This document shows positions 33,589 through 46,044 of a DNA stretch of 64,000 nt, one piece after another. Numbering within the stretch: the first letter of the stretch is position 1; the number at the start of each line of letters is the position of its first letter. A model generated the notes under the pieces. It saw nothing but the letters and a program-made list of their open reading frames with translations, was not told where the DNA came from and searched no databases. The DNA comes from Flaveria trinervia (Eukaryota > Streptophyta > Magnoliopsida > Asterales > Asteraceae): NCBI GenBank assembly GCA_025506515.1, contig CM046454.1:66244445-66308444 (forward strand), given 5' to 3'. The position numbers and the translations under genes are program-made.

Positions 33589-36573
33589 TCAGATGTATTC
33601 ATTCTCATTGCATTGATTAGATATGAAATCGATAAAACAAATATAAATAAAAGGTGTTCTTTATAAAATCTAATCTAATTAATAAATGCAATGAATTTAC
33701 CAATGATCACTCTCTCTTAATAAATATAGTCATTTTATTTATTATCCTGATCAATAATTTCATTTAATAAACTACTTTTTTAATATAAACTTCATAATAA
33801 AAATTAGAAGTTTTGAAAATATAATGAGAATATATTTAAAATGTTTCGTTGAGTCTTCTAAAACTCATAACTTTTGAAAAACATCTAAAAAGTCAAAACT
33901 ATAACATCAAAAGAACCTTTTTGAAAGTAAGAATTTAAATAAAAACTTAAACCAATTTTTTTAATGAGAACTGTAAATATATTTTAAAAACGTGCCTTTA
34001 AAATGTTTTATATAGTGTAATAATGTTGTCTTATTACTATAAAGGGTACGAAATGTATATACTATCAAATAAATTATGTATGTTTAGAAAAGTATATATA
34101 AAACAATATAAAAGTTTTTCTTTAATAACTAAAATTTTTCGAAAAGGGGTTTTTTATATTAGAACTTAAAAGCAAACCATAAGTTTTTTGAAAAATAATT
34201 TAAAAGAAAACTTGTTTAACATATAACTTATACTTTTTATATTTTATATTTTACTATTAGTATATTTTAAATAATTTATTGTTATAGATCTTATTAGTTT
34301 CAAATAGATATAATTCTTTAGAAACTATAGCAAGTAGGTGCATTTAAATTTTTAAGGGCGTAAAGTGGTGCATTTAAGATAACCCATTCTATTCTTTTTT
34401 GATACATGTAGTGGTCGATTTTGTATTTATGAAACTACATTATCATTGGTTAAACTATAGTCAAATCTAATTAATATATTAAGGTAATGCGTAATTAGAA
34501 AACTAGGGGAGGGTGTATTTAGGAAAACCCATAAATAAATTAACGGACAGAAAATTCACTTACACGACATGTGAAAATGTCTCATAATGTGTGTTAGTAT
34601 TTATGTGAAAAGTAGTCTCATAATGTGTGTTAGTATTATCACATGTAAATCATTTTTTTAACGGCATATTTCAGAGAAGGTATCACCAGCAAGAAGTTAG
34701 TAACAACTGAATATGAAAAACCAAATTCAAATTTACACTAAAACTTTCAATTACAATAAAACCTATTTCACCACCCAATCAAATAAGATGGACTTAATCT
34801 CTTCTATTAGCCTTTTTGTTTCAGAAGAAGGCATGATTCTGGGCTTTCCAGGTACACCATATAGTTGTGATGATGATCGCATGGATAGTCTCAGCCCTAA
34901 CACTGTTTTACTTGGATTCAATTATAAATTTTAAAAATATAAATAACTTATATCTATTCGACTCAACGAAAAATTAATTGGTTTAATCTTGTATGAAGCA
35001 TGATCGAATGATAAGTTTACAATGTTATTTTGAACGATGATGATAATCAAAGCATTTATCCTGGAAGGTTTGAACTCGTGTTCGTTAAGAGATTTTTCAA
35101 ATACTTTACACAACACCATGTTTAAGTTAAAGAGTGAGGACTTCTATACGCTTAACCATGTTTGATATGTTTAGCTAAAGAGATAATCTTAAATAAAATT
35201 GGAAAAATTTTATAGAATAATAATTAAATTTCAAATGTGTTTCAATTTGGCCACTCATGTATATATTTTCTAAATTGAACCATTAAACAATCAAATCGAG
35301 TCGTCATCAAATTTTTTACGTTAAAAAAATAATGATGAAGAAGACATTGGGTTGAAAATTTTATGATATTATATTAAATAATAAAATTAATTAATAAATT
35401 ATATTAAAAAATAAAAAATATATTTAAAATTAACGTCGCCTTTCCAAATCAATCCAAAAAGAAAAAGAAAAGCATAATTACCAGCTAAAATAAAAAGAAA
35501 AACATACTGAAAACCATATTAAAACTTATAATTTAAATAAAACATAAAATTAAATTGATATAATTAGAATATTTTTTAAACTTAAGTTACCTTATTAGAA
35601 TATATTCAAAACTGATTTATCAATTTTATAAAGTTACCCAATAAAATAAAATTAAAACGAATTTAAACTATAGTTGCAATGTAGTTTATATATGACACTA
35701 CAAGTATTTTTTTTCCTTTTATTTTTGTTTATGTCGTACATGAAGGACAACGTGGAGAAGTACACTTGCACAAGTGGAGTCAATAATGCATAGAAGAGTT
35801 TTCAATGCACGATGGTATCGAACAAACCTTGTCGGTAACATCATCAGTCAATGGTGATATGAAATGATAGGAGAAAAGAGAAAAGAGTAAATCGTTATCA
35901 CGGCGCTTATCAAAAAATGATTACAACCGTGAAATCTTTTTTTTTTTTTTGAGTCACTCAACACCTAGATAATTAGATAACGACTTCTTAGATTGTTGAT
36001 ATGTTATTGTCCTTTCACATGGTTGAATTAACTGTGTAGGCCTCTCAATTTTAGATAGATCTACATAATGATGTTGTTATATCTTTTGGTCCAACATCTC
36101 ATATGTTAATATCTTTATCGTCAAATCTGGTGCATAATAGATTTACGACTAGGGGTTTGTATGAAACGTCATTTGGCTTTTTATCGGTCCAGAGTTTTAA
36201 ATGTGCTTTAATCTTTGTGAACAATGTTGTTGAATTTATATTTAAATGTAGGAAGTTAAATTTATATTTAAATCTAGGAAGTTGAATTTATACAGAAAAT
36301 TGTCGAAAATTGTTAAATTCAGGAAGCTGATATCCGATCAATTGATGAGTTACTTAACACCTATTCATGTACGGTTGGAATCAATAATTCAAAAAGATCT
36401 GTTTTTGGCTTGTAGCTCCCCAAGGTCCAAAAGTCGTTTTCATAAAAAAAAACTTTAACTTTGTTAATTTGAAATATTAAAGAACATGTAAACTGACCAA
36501 ATCATAACTTTGACAAAATCATAACTTTGCCATAAAGGTAGTTTGTGTGGTTGTGATCGTGAATTACAATATA
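33589..36573. other. AT-rich intergenic DNA, no recognised gene
   Basis: Only short ORFs (73 codons or less). A 36-bp-spaced direct repeat TCTCATAATGTGTGTTAGTA occurs at 34580 and 34616, bounded by ACATGTGA and TCACATGT words. A run of T at about 35937-35951. Confidence 0.5.
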
Positions 36574-36651
36574 GGGGAGAGGGACGACTAGAGGGAGAGG
36601 GACGACTAGAGGGAGAGGGACGACTAGAGGGAGAGGGACGACTAGAGGGAG
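36574..36651. repeat. 18-bp tandem repeat, four copies
   Basis: The unit GAGGGACGACTAGAGGGA repeats four times without visible change, suggesting recent expansion. Open frames across it (36543-36731 plus, 36464-36715 minus) are repeat artefacts. Confidence 0.9.
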
Positions 36652-37157
36652 TGGTCTCTATTGTACAATTCATTTGCAGTGGGATTTTTCCTCCACCAGA
36701 ATCCATCGGCTCCATCCTCCTCTCTAACTAACGAACCCAACAATCTTATGATTCAGCCGATTATTAAATGTTTGAAAATGAAAAAAATTAAAGGTTTGAT
36801 ATGAGTTTCGTGAATTGAACACTAATACGTGAATAGGATTCTAACAAGGACATGTAAACATAAATTCAGTTTTTGTTTTAATTATATGCAAAGTTACCTA
36901 ACTATTCCTTTGAATGATGGATATTTAACGTTTTAAATTAACGAAGTAAAACTTTTTAAATATAATGACATCTTTTTAAAATATTAATGAGCTAGATACA
37001 GAAAAATTCATTTTTGAATAAAAATATTAAATGTTATTAAAACCACATGAAAAACAACAATTCACTCTTATATAACTTGATCGATGTAACCAAAGTTGGT
37101 AGTAAAACCACATGATGATTCCACAATTTAAAATGGGTGCAATAGTCATACATGTTA

Positions 37158-37914
37158 GGGGTTGTTTGATATCAGTTAACCGGGCTGACCGGTTGACTGG
37201 CTGACTTGGTCAGTGGGTAAGCCCGTTTGATACACGTTTTGTTTGAGCTGACCGGGTCCAAGATGGTTGACCAGACCTGAAAATTAAAAAGGCTGACCGG
37301 GTCCACCCCACCATCCTGCGCGACCACCGACGGCCACCCCTCGTCAGCCGGCACGGTCATCCACGGCGACCCCCTGCACGACCACGGAGCACGGCGGGGC
37401 ACGAAGGAGAGGTATGATTAGAGGAGGAGTTCGTCGTCGAAGAGTACGATGTCCTTATCGGCGTCGAAGCCTTTGAAGTGAGAGATGGTTGAATACATTG
37501 TCGTCCCCGTCGCTCCTTCCTTCGAAGCCACAAGTTCGACATCGTCCCCGTCGCAAGCCCTTGAAGCCACAAGTTTGATGTCGTCCCCGCCGCTCCTTCT
37601 CTCCCTCGGCCGCTCCCCGTCGCTACTTCCCTCCCTCGGCCGTCCCTATGCTCCTTCCCTCCCTCTGCTCCTTCCCTTCCTCTGCCGCTCCCCGCTGTTC
37701 CTGTCCTCCCTTCATCTGCCGCTTCTGCCCTCCCTCCGTCGCCTGCCGTTCGTGTAGAAGATGATATGGATGGAGATGGTTGGGTTGTGTAGAAGAAGAT
37801 GGGGATGGGGATGGGTGGGTTGGGTAGAACTGATTGGGATGGGTGGTTGGGTAGAACTGATGGGGACGGGTGGGGTGGTCTTTTAATATGTTTTTATATT
37901 ATTATTATTATTTT

Positions 37915-37992
<78 letters not shown>

Positions 37993-38217
37993 TACTATTA
38001 TTAGGGTATAGTTGTTATTTCACACTCAACTAGTAGGGAAACTTAATAAGTGTTAAAGATGGTGTACATAGTGATCATTTTTATCATTCAGCAGAGTCAG
38101 TTAGATACTGAATCAAACAGATAAATTTCAGTTAGATGTAGACTCAGTTAAAATCTCTGACTGGGTCAGTTTCTGACTTAGTCGGATTTTACTGAATTGA
38201 TTTTATCAAACAACCCT
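37158..38217. mobile_element. PIF/Harbinger-like (Tourist-type) non-autonomous element
   Basis: 14-bp inverted ends GGGGTTGTTTGATA (37158) and AGGGTTGTTTGATA (inverse of the right end at 38217) are flanked by TTA on both sides (37155-37157, 38218-38220). Subterminal words CTGACTTGGTCAG and CTGACCCAGTCAG also face each other. The 3-bp TTA duplication favours PIF/Harbinger over hAT. The interior (37310-37760) is GC- and CTC-rich with repeated CGTCCCCGTCGCTCCTTC words. No transposase ORF. Confidence 0.65.
37896..38003. repeat. (ATT)n/(AAT)n microsatellite
   Basis: About 100 bp of ATT units that switch strand phase (ATT, then AAT, then ATT), inside the PIF-like element. Confidence 0.95.
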
Positions 38218-39079
38218 TTAGTATGTTAGTCAACAACTTAAATGTAGATGTCACTTATACATTGTATGAACTATGTTTATGAAATGTTGATCTCACGTCT
38301 AGGGTATGGTTATTTTGATAATCATTATTTTTTATAAGAATTCTAGAAATCATATTAACCATTTAATTTAAATCACGTGCAAATCATATATTATTTTGAT
38401 ATTTTTTATACGTTCATAATTGTTTTTCGTTATATTATTTTTTAAAACAATTTCAACATTAATTTTAATATTTTTATCTTTTTAACGTGTACCATATTAT
38501 TGTACTTTTTCTTTAAATCGTCCGCACCGTTATTTACACAATAGTAAATATGGTTATAAACATGTGTAAAAATCAAGTATTACATATGTTAAATCTAGTA
38601 TTACATGTGTAAACCAAATTTTATAAAAACTATTTTTTTTAAATAAATTATTTTTTTTGAAAGAGGGAAACGTTTTGTGTTGTTACTTTTTTATTTTTAT
38701 GTTTTTTTGTTTTATATTTTTTTTATTATGTTTTTGTTTATTATTATTTTTTCATTAAACACTAGTTAATTTGTTTGGTAAATAGTGTAGTGACAAGTAA
38801 ATTGGATACCAGTGGATGTTTTAAAGTATTCATGCATGTGAAATTGCTTTATGTGTGTATAAAATAAGTTGTATAGGTACCTCAATTTCTTTTGAAGATC
38901 TAGACTTAAATTCACTAATCCTTTATTCTAATGTACCACTTAGATTCAAGATAATTTTTAAAATAGAGATATAATATGACAGAAGAACTTAGAGAGAAAA
39001 CAAACTCAAATCCTATTAGTTTAATTGATGGTTATAATACATTAAATAAGATGATCTTTTATAGGTTTACAAATATGAT
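38218..39079. other. AT-rich DNA, no recognised gene
   Basis: Poly-T rich; no ORF or repeat boundary of note. Confidence 0.5.
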
Positions 39080-39126
39080 TGCAAAACTCGCTAGCTGCTG
39101 TCAGGTCGATCAACTAGAAAGTTATG

Positions 39127-39600
39127 AGTACTCGGTCTAGGCAGAAAGTACTCGGATATGATCAATTATAAAAAAATTAGTTTTTCCGGAAATTGTAAAT
39201 ATGTCAAGTATCATAAACTTACTAATATTTATAAAAAATACCCGAATATCAACATAAATAAAAAAATATATGTTCACATACAAAAATATCTTAAAACTTA
39301 ATATTAATTATTTACTACTATAGACGCAACAATCATTTGATTATCATCTTTCAATGTATTTTCATGAGAAAGCATAAAAATCCAACAAAAATCAATGAAA
39401 AACAATAAAAATCGGTAAAAAAATGGTGAAAATCTGAGTTAGTTGACTTGGATTGAGGTGTGCCGAGTTGGCCAAGTTGGACCGAGTAGAGCTGATTTGA
39501 ACTTAGCTTGACCAATTCCAAGTAATATTGGCTGAGTTGAAAGCGCCTCGGCACCTTTCCGAGTACCAAGTACTCGCCGAGTATTCGGCCACTATGCCAA
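39127..39600. repeat. Possible fold-back with GTACTCGG / CCGAGTAC words
   Basis: AGTACTCGG at 39127 and again near 39148 faces CCGAGTACCAAGTACTCG at 39559-39576. Related words CCGAGTTGG and GACCGAGTAG lie between. Boundaries unclear. Confidence 0.35.
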
Positions 39601-39714
39601 GTTTTACACAAATGCCTACAAATGACTAGGAAGAAAATATATTGATAGCTAACCCAAAATAACTAATGAACAAATAAACTAAATGAAACATGCACCCATG
39701 TCACTCTGCTAGAT

Positions 39715-40741
39715 GGTCGTGGACATCATGGGTTCCAATTGCTTATTTGACCATCGGCGTGCCCTGATCTTCACCATGGCATAGAGATGGGCTAAGACCA
39801 TTGGTTGATGGTGCTTGTGTGATGATGGTATGGTTGTAGAATTTGGTGGTGATGTGATCATTAGAGTGAGTTTTGGGGCTGTTAGGTGTAATATATGTAG
39901 GAGCTATTTTCCGTGTCAACACCAACAGCATGCGTGAAGGTGCTGGTTTGGTGGTCGCAACAACACTGGTGGTGGTGCTTGTTTGGTGGCCCATAGTGTG
40001 GTTGTTGGTGGCAATGCGGTATCAATTGGTGGTTGGGTAGCATAAGAAAGGATATGTGGAAATGTAGGAGATGCTCTAAAACAAGGACTCGAGTCTCGCA
40101 AAGGAGTCATTCACCCAATTACGGAACTCGAATTCATATAATGTTTGATCAGCCATGGATCACGGCGGTTTTGTAACAAAATGATATGTATCACTTGGTT
40201 GAAAGATGCAACGGGGAACTAAATGATTTAAGACACACCCTAACATGTCATGAAAACACAAGCAAAAACATGGATCATGAGGTACCTTATATTCACAAAA
40301 TATGCACATTATAGAAGTAAATATATCCATACATCTATGATGAAAACTACTATGTAATTCATTAAATTACTATACAAAATTATTAGTTAGATTTGTATTG
40401 ATTACGCTGAAAAATATTTGTATTTCGTTCATTAAATTGAAATTAGTTGTAGCTCATGGTGTGTTATTTGAAATATGCTCACAGTTGAATGGGTCTTATT
40501 CTCGACTCATAGTTCGGAGGTTCATCTAGGGGTTGTTTTTTAATATGGATCAAGGATAATGCAGCAGCAACAAGTGTAAGTTCATTAGTCAGGAAAGTTA
40601 GCATATCAGACTTATTAGCGGTCTCCAAAAAGGTTAGTTTTATTCGCTTAACTAGAAAGGGTTTCAATTTTTGTTTCGCTTAGGGCCCTAAAAGATGTTA
40701 GGCCGACCTTAGTCGTGGACATCATGGGTTCCAATTCCTTA
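39715..40741 (+). repeat. Pair of about 30-bp direct repeats, 1 kb apart
   Basis: GTCGTGGACATCATGGGTTC followed by CAATT occurs at about 39716-39740 and 40712-40736. The interval includes short minus-strand ORFs (39743-39994, 39916-40110) rich in Thr/Pro that I do not recognise. The repeats may bracket an inserted or duplicated segment. Confidence 0.5.
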
Positions 40742-42182
40742 GCAAGGCAAGTATCATCCTCTAAGTACAAGTATTAGTCGGCACAACACCTCAACCCCTA
40801 GCCCACTTTGTCTGCACCAAGAAACAAGCAATAAGTGAGTTAAAGAGCATAAGTTTTCCAGACAACTATATTCCTCAAACGAATAGTTCACCTTGAACCA
40901 ACCGGTTACATAACCAAACGAGTCAAAGACCGATCAAACCGTGGAAAAAAGCAAACCAAACCAAACTAGATCCGGTTTTTTTGTATGTAACTTTGTTGTG
41001 GAATTCTTTTCCTATTTATCTATGTGATCCCCTCTATTTGAGACATATCATTAATCTAATAAGTGCTCAATCGCACAACAACCTCTCACATCTAAAAAAA
41101 AACGTGGCCATGGTACTCAGAGTTTGGTGATGGTGTTGGCTATGATGCAGAAGGTGGTGGCGTCGCTGGACATGGTGCCCGTGGCCACAATCATTGAGAA
41201 GGGAAAGGACGGTGACTGTTCCTACACGAGTACGTAAACAAACGAAGGCAATAAGAGGTCATTTTCAAAGACAAAAACTATTGTGCTAATTAGAAAATGT
41301 CCAAAATATTACTGTTTGTTGTCGTTCTAAAATTATACAGATATAATAGCTATTTTCTGCTATTAGAACTACCATTGGTAAATAACCTTTTTTTTTGCAT
41401 ATAGCTATAATAGTTACATCACGGATTATAGTAATAGTAGCAAAAGTAACACTAACATGTAGACTCATATTATTATTAACCTTCTTGAGAACACTATGAG
41501 GGCCCAACAATAAAGCTTTATAACCATTATAGCTTGCACCGAAAATTTAAAAACCCACACTAAAATCTCAATTTAATTTTATCAAATCAAGATTTTAGAA
41601 AAAAAGAAAAAAAATACATTCGAAGTTAACACCTTTATAAGACAGCAAGCCATTTGATCAAGCTCAAAACATAATTACATATCTAAAACCAGAAATAACG
41701 AATATTTCCTTGAACACTCATTGTAAAGAATCTAAAATTTTAAATAACTCGATGCAAATATGATGATGCAATGCCTTAAATATACGTTATTTTCAATTGT
41801 GTCACTCTACGTGTCTTAAAATATAGATAGAATTTTTAATATTGTCCCTCTCAGATAATTTATAATAGCACGTAAGCATGGATTGAAGAATCACCATACT
41901 TGAAAGTGAAATTCCTTACTATTGATGAAAATGTTTGGAGATTAAATCTCATTTATTACATGTTGGTGATAAGGATGATTTTAATAAAAAGATAATATCA
42001 AGTTTGGATAGAATCCTAGTTAATAGCATTAGTTTGTTATAAAAATATATAATAGGTTAGCTATAAATACCGATTTATGATAGATGTTTGAAATTAAGTT
42101 TTGAGTGATTTTGTTGGTTGCTAATAAAGTCTTTTGAGAGTTATTCCACATCTTGTTTTCTATGTTGATTTGGGATTTAAAT
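40742..42182. other. No recognised gene; right part may be a retrotransposon LTR
   Basis: The sequence just before 42183 (TATAAATACC at about 42063, then AATAAAG near 42125) looks like the end of an LTR that precedes the PBS-like site, but its start was not found. Confidence 0.35.
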
Positions 42183-42194
42183 TTGTATCAGAGC
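42183..42194 (+). other. PBS-like site of a degraded retrotransposon
   Basis: TTGTATCAGAGC, one base short of the tRNA-iMet complement, followed 65 bases later by an ATG. Confidence 0.4.
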
Positions 42195-42287
42195 TTGGTG
42201 TGATAAAAAAAAACCAACCTCAAGGTACCTGCGATTGATACCAAGATATAATCGTAGTATGGAATCATCTCGTCATCATGAAAAGAT

Positions 42288-42547
42288 TGTTGGTTCCAGA
42301 CCTAAGATTATACTCTAATTTTTGCATTTATTACTTACAATACATACATATAAATAGACTAAAACCAACATGCAAACATGGGTTAGTAATTTAGTGTTCC
42401 TATAAAATAGACCCACTAACACCCACTACTCATATTAAGACTATTCCAAAACTAAAAACTTGTTGCATACTTAAAATAAAACATGACTCAAATATTAGAC
42501 CCGTGGCCGACTTGACCCGACTTGACCCGATCAAGATTAACTCAACA
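42288..42547 (-). repeat. 3' LTR of the TRIM-like element
   Basis: TGTTGGTTCCAGACCTAAG ... GATTAACTCAACA on the plus strand, 260 bp, matching 43352-43598 throughout apart from small indels, including a duplicated TTGACCCGAC word. Confidence 0.82.
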
Positions 42548-43351
42548 TTCACCCCTTAATCTTGATCCGGTCTTGTTTCTTGATTGAACCACACAGGTTT
42601 GATTCTTGCTATTTGCTTTAAAACTTATAGTTCTTATCTCTTGCTCTATTCTGCTTGATTGAATGGATTCATCTTGCATGCTCTTGCCACTTGCTCTTGC
42701 CACTTGCTCTTGCTCTTGCTACACACCTATTTTTTTGCTATTTCTTTACTTTCATTCTCATAAACCTGCTCAAGAACACCTAATTTGAATTCCCCTATCG
42801 ACCTTGAAACCGAATTCGAAATCACCAAATTGTTCTCTTGCTTGCTGTCCTATTCGTGTAGTTGCTACCAATGTTGTAAGGTGTGATTTGGTCACCATTT
42901 TAGTCCCGAAACCGAGCTCGAAATATCTATTGTATTCTTCTTTATGGAAACTTGTTTTCCTATTTTTCTTTAATCACCTACCTGCTTCCTTCATACTTCT
43001 AGCTGGGACTATTTCAGTGGCGGAGCTTAACTAATTTTGTAGGGGGCGGGGACGAAATTATTTTTTTAAGGGTGGAACTCGATATTTAAATAAAAATTTA
43101 CATTAACGGGCCAAAAATTACACTATCGGGCTAAAATTTAACACTACGAACGAAAAATAAAACGATGCTCCTCACTTGCCTTGAACGATAAGGTCTTAGT
43201 GGTTGCTGCATTTGATTGCTTGCTGCTCTTAAATTCTTGCTTGATTACCTGCTGCTGCTTTCATTCTTCAGCCCAACAACCAAGGGCTACTCCTCCTCTG
43301 AAAGCCGACTCTCAAAACGCCTCTCTTCTAACTTTGTGCTTTGATACCAAA

Positions 43352-43598
43352 TGTGGTTCCAGGCTCAAGATTATACTCAATTTTTGCATTCATTACTTGC
43401 AATACATACATATAAATAGACTAAACCAACATGCAACATGGGTTAGTGATTTAATGTTGCTATAAAATACACCCAATTAACACCCCCTACTCATACTAAG
43501 AATATTTCAAAACTAAAAACTTGGTGCATACTTAAAATAAAACATGACTCAAATATTAGACCCGTGGCCGAATTGACCTAATCAAGATTAACCCAACA
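43352..43598 (-). repeat. 5' LTR of the TRIM-like element
   Basis: TGTGGTTCCAGGCTCAAG ... GATTAACCCAACA, 247 bp, adjoining the PBS. Confidence 0.82.
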
Positions 43599-43894
43599 GA
43601 GATATAGGGACGCCCGCTTTGCTTAGGAGAGATCTAGGGCTGATTAAAATCTTCGAGTGAGACCTAGGGCAAACGGTCAAAGATGCCACGAAAGCTCCAG
43701 GAATTACCGATTAATTGCTTCAAGAAGCCGCCACCAATCTTGGTTATCAATTCTAGGAACCGAGGAATCTAAGTTTAGCCCTTGCGACAGAAGCCTACGA
43801 CTATTGCAAAAAGAACATTGAGGCAAGAAAAACACAAATTATTTTGGTGTGCTTAGAGAATTATAGAAAAGGACAACATAGATTTTTATTTTCT

Positions 43895-44226
43895 TTGGTT
43901 GAAATCAAGGCTTTGATTTGGGTTGTTACCAAAGCGAATCAGAATGTTGATATAAGAGCTAAATCCCACTCAATGTTTTCTGATGGTTTATTCAATACTC
44001 AAAGACTGCCTTATATAGGCTTACAATGAAATAAAAGGAACTAACTTTCCTAAAAAACTTGAAACGGAAAAGATAAAATACGGCTAAAAGAATAGAATAC
44101 TAGACCCACGTGCTTGACTCAACAAGTCAGACTTATTCAAATAATTAAAAAACTCAACAATCTTCATCACGTGCATGCATAATTCCTCATGGCTTCATAG
44201 CTTCTTGTAATACTACTCCTTCAAAC
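43895..44226 (-). repeat. Probable 3' LTR of Copia III
   Basis: It lies just past the end of the Copia III polyprotein and a purine-rich TTTGAGGGAGGG tract. It contains a minus-strand TATATAAG (44010-44019) and GAATAAAC. Termini TTTGAAGG and TTTCAACC are decayed, so the limits are approximate. Confidence 0.4.
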
Positions 44227-44930
44227 CCTCCCTCAAACTTGCAGAGTGAACTCATCAAGTTTGTCTTTAACAGTGCATATACCATCATCTTTCTTAGCTT
44301 CACAAACATGTCTCGACTCAATGGCTTAGTTAGAATATCTGCAACTTGGTCTTTTGTTCTACAATGCTCGAGTGTGATAATTCCTTCCTTCACTAAATCA
44401 CAAAGAAAATGGAACCTAATTCCAATGTGTTTGCACCTCCCATTGAAAACCAGGTGTTTAGAGAGTTTAATAGTGGAAGTGTTGTCACACCTGATTAGTA
44501 TACCTTGAGCAAAGTTCAAATCCAACTCACTGCAACACTTCTTTGATCCATAATGCTTGAGTAGCACATGTCGCAGCTGCCATGTATTCCGCTTCATTGT
44601 GGACGATATAGCAACGACTTCTTCTTTCCTTGACGCCCAGCTGATGGCAGCCCTATTCCACAAGAACACGTACCCAGATGTACTCTTTCTACTGTCGACA
44701 TCTCCCGCAAAATCACTGTCGGTATACACTTCGAGACCACCGGTACCATTTCGTTTATACCATAAGCCAAGTTCACGTGTACCTTGTAGATACCTCAAGA
44801 TCCTTTTTGCTGTAACAACATGCTCTTTGGTTGGATTTGAACTGAACCGACTTATCAAATTCACTGCAAATTGTATGTCGGGTTGAGTAATGGTGACATA
44901 CATTAAGCTTCCAATCATTGCTTGAACCAA
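44187..44930 (-). pseudogene. Copia III RNase H region
   Basis: A single open 247-codon frame, the longest intact part of Copia III. Catalytic residues are recognisable (YTDSDFAG, the KEEVVAISS block, a CDNTSTI motif), followed by HIGIRFHFL and VADILTKPLS. One conserved Thr/Glu segment is altered (SSTMKRNTWQLRH). Confidence 0.85.
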
Positions 44931-45073
44931 ATGGAATCAACCTTTCTCCTTCAGTAGTGAGTTTACACCCAGGAACAATGGGGTTAAGAACAGAATTGCA
45001 TTCTTGCATATCAAACTTTTCAACACTTCCAATGCATACTTGTTGTGAGACATGAATTCCATGAGGTGTTGAG

Positions 45074-45620
45074 TCACCTCAAGACCAAGGAAAAGAACCG
45101 CATCTTACCGAGATCAGTATCTCGAACTCTTGCATCATTGATTGCTTTAATTGTTTCAGCATCCTCATTATTACATGTGTATATGAGATCGTCAACGTAC
45201 ACATTTATAATCAAGACATCTCCTTTATCATTCCTTTTAAGGAATAATGTGTGTTCACTACTACTCCTTGTGAACCCTTCTTGGAAAATATGATTCAATG
45301 CGACTAAACCTGGCCCTTGGTGCTTGCTTCAAGCCATAAAGCGCCTTTCGGAGTTTGTAAACCTTGTGTTCTTCATTCTTAACAAGTGTCCTTGGGGTTG
45401 TTGTACGTAGACGTTTTCATGCAAGATCCCATGTAAAAACGCAGATTTAACGTCCATTTGATACACACCCAACCTCGTTGAGCAGCAGCGAGTGCAATCA
45501 TAATATGAATGGTGTCCATTCGGGCCACGGGTGCATACACTTCAGAGAAATCAACTCCTTCTCTTGACAATAACTTTCACCACCAATCTTGCTTTGTATT
45601 TATCCACTTCGCCTCTTTCA
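45074..45620 (-). pseudogene. Copia III reverse transcriptase fragments
   Basis: The frame 45570-45379 has VDFSEVYAPVARMDTI and the frame 45298-45074 has the YVDD (45188-45199). Frameshifts separate them. Confidence 0.85.
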
Positions 45621-46044
45621 TTCATTTTAGTCTTGTAAAGCCACTTGACACCTATACACTTGACGTTTGGGGGCAAGTCAACTAGCTCCAAGTTTGATTT
45701 TTTTTTCTATGGATTTAATCTCCACATCCATGGCTTTCTTCCACACATCTTTTTACTGCTTCTGTGTATGTAGTGGGATCTTGGGGAATATCTTATGCTA
45801 CATTAACTTCATCTTCCCTAGTGACATAGTCTTTCAGGTAACTTGGAGGCTTTCTTTGACGACCCTCCCTACTGTGACAACAGATGGATGCATGTTGCTA
45901 TTATGTTGTGTTTATGAGTTTGTGCCTTCACCATCTAAGTTGCTTACTTCAACTACATCATGATCAATACTTGTTTCTAGGTCTTCATTCCTGTCACCTT
46001 TATCGTCACTTTACTACCATTCATTTGATATTACCCACCCCAAG

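Larger units (their letters stand above)
42288..43598 (-). mobile_element. TRIM-like small non-autonomous LTR retrotransposon
   Basis: 1311 bp. It has two direct terminal repeats of about 250 bp, a PBS (minus-strand TTTGGTATCAAAGCAC, 43335-43350) next to the right LTR and a PPT (minus-strand AAGGGGTGAA, 42548-42557) next to the left LTR. Flanking pentamers are AAGAT (42283-42287) and GAGAT (43599-43603), one mismatch. The 800-bp interior has no gag-pol. Part of it (about 43015-43170, from CAGTGGCGGAGC) looks like a further small insertion. It must rely on proteins from other elements. Confidence 0.8.
42259..43890 (+). pseudogene. Degraded gag N-terminus split by the TRIM-like element
   Basis: A frame beginning at the ATG at 42259 is cut at 42287 by the TRIM-like element. 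After it (43604 onward) an Arg/Glu/Asp/Ala-rich frame with stops continues, with the look of a coiled Gypsy-type Gag N-terminus. No diagnostic motif survives, so this is an interpretation of context: PBS-like site upstream and plus-strand continuity across the insertion. Confidence 0.35.

Noticed and set aside
37172..37757. Overlapping 71-90-codon ORFs on both strands
   Set aside because: They run through the GC-rich repeats of the PIF-like element; no transposase motif.
39743..40110. Possible host gene on the minus strand (83- and 64-codon frames)
   Set aside because: Thr/Pro-rich, short, no recognisable domain or splice structure.
42230..42245. Minus-strand TTGGTATCAATCGCAG as a PBS
   Set aside because: Mismatches the tRNA-iMet complement after TGGTATCA and has no LTR end beside it; the plus-strand site at 42183 fits better.
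44594..44886. ORFs of 60 and 109 codons overlapping Copia III RNase H
   Set aside because: Other-frame shadows of the 247-codon RNase H frame.
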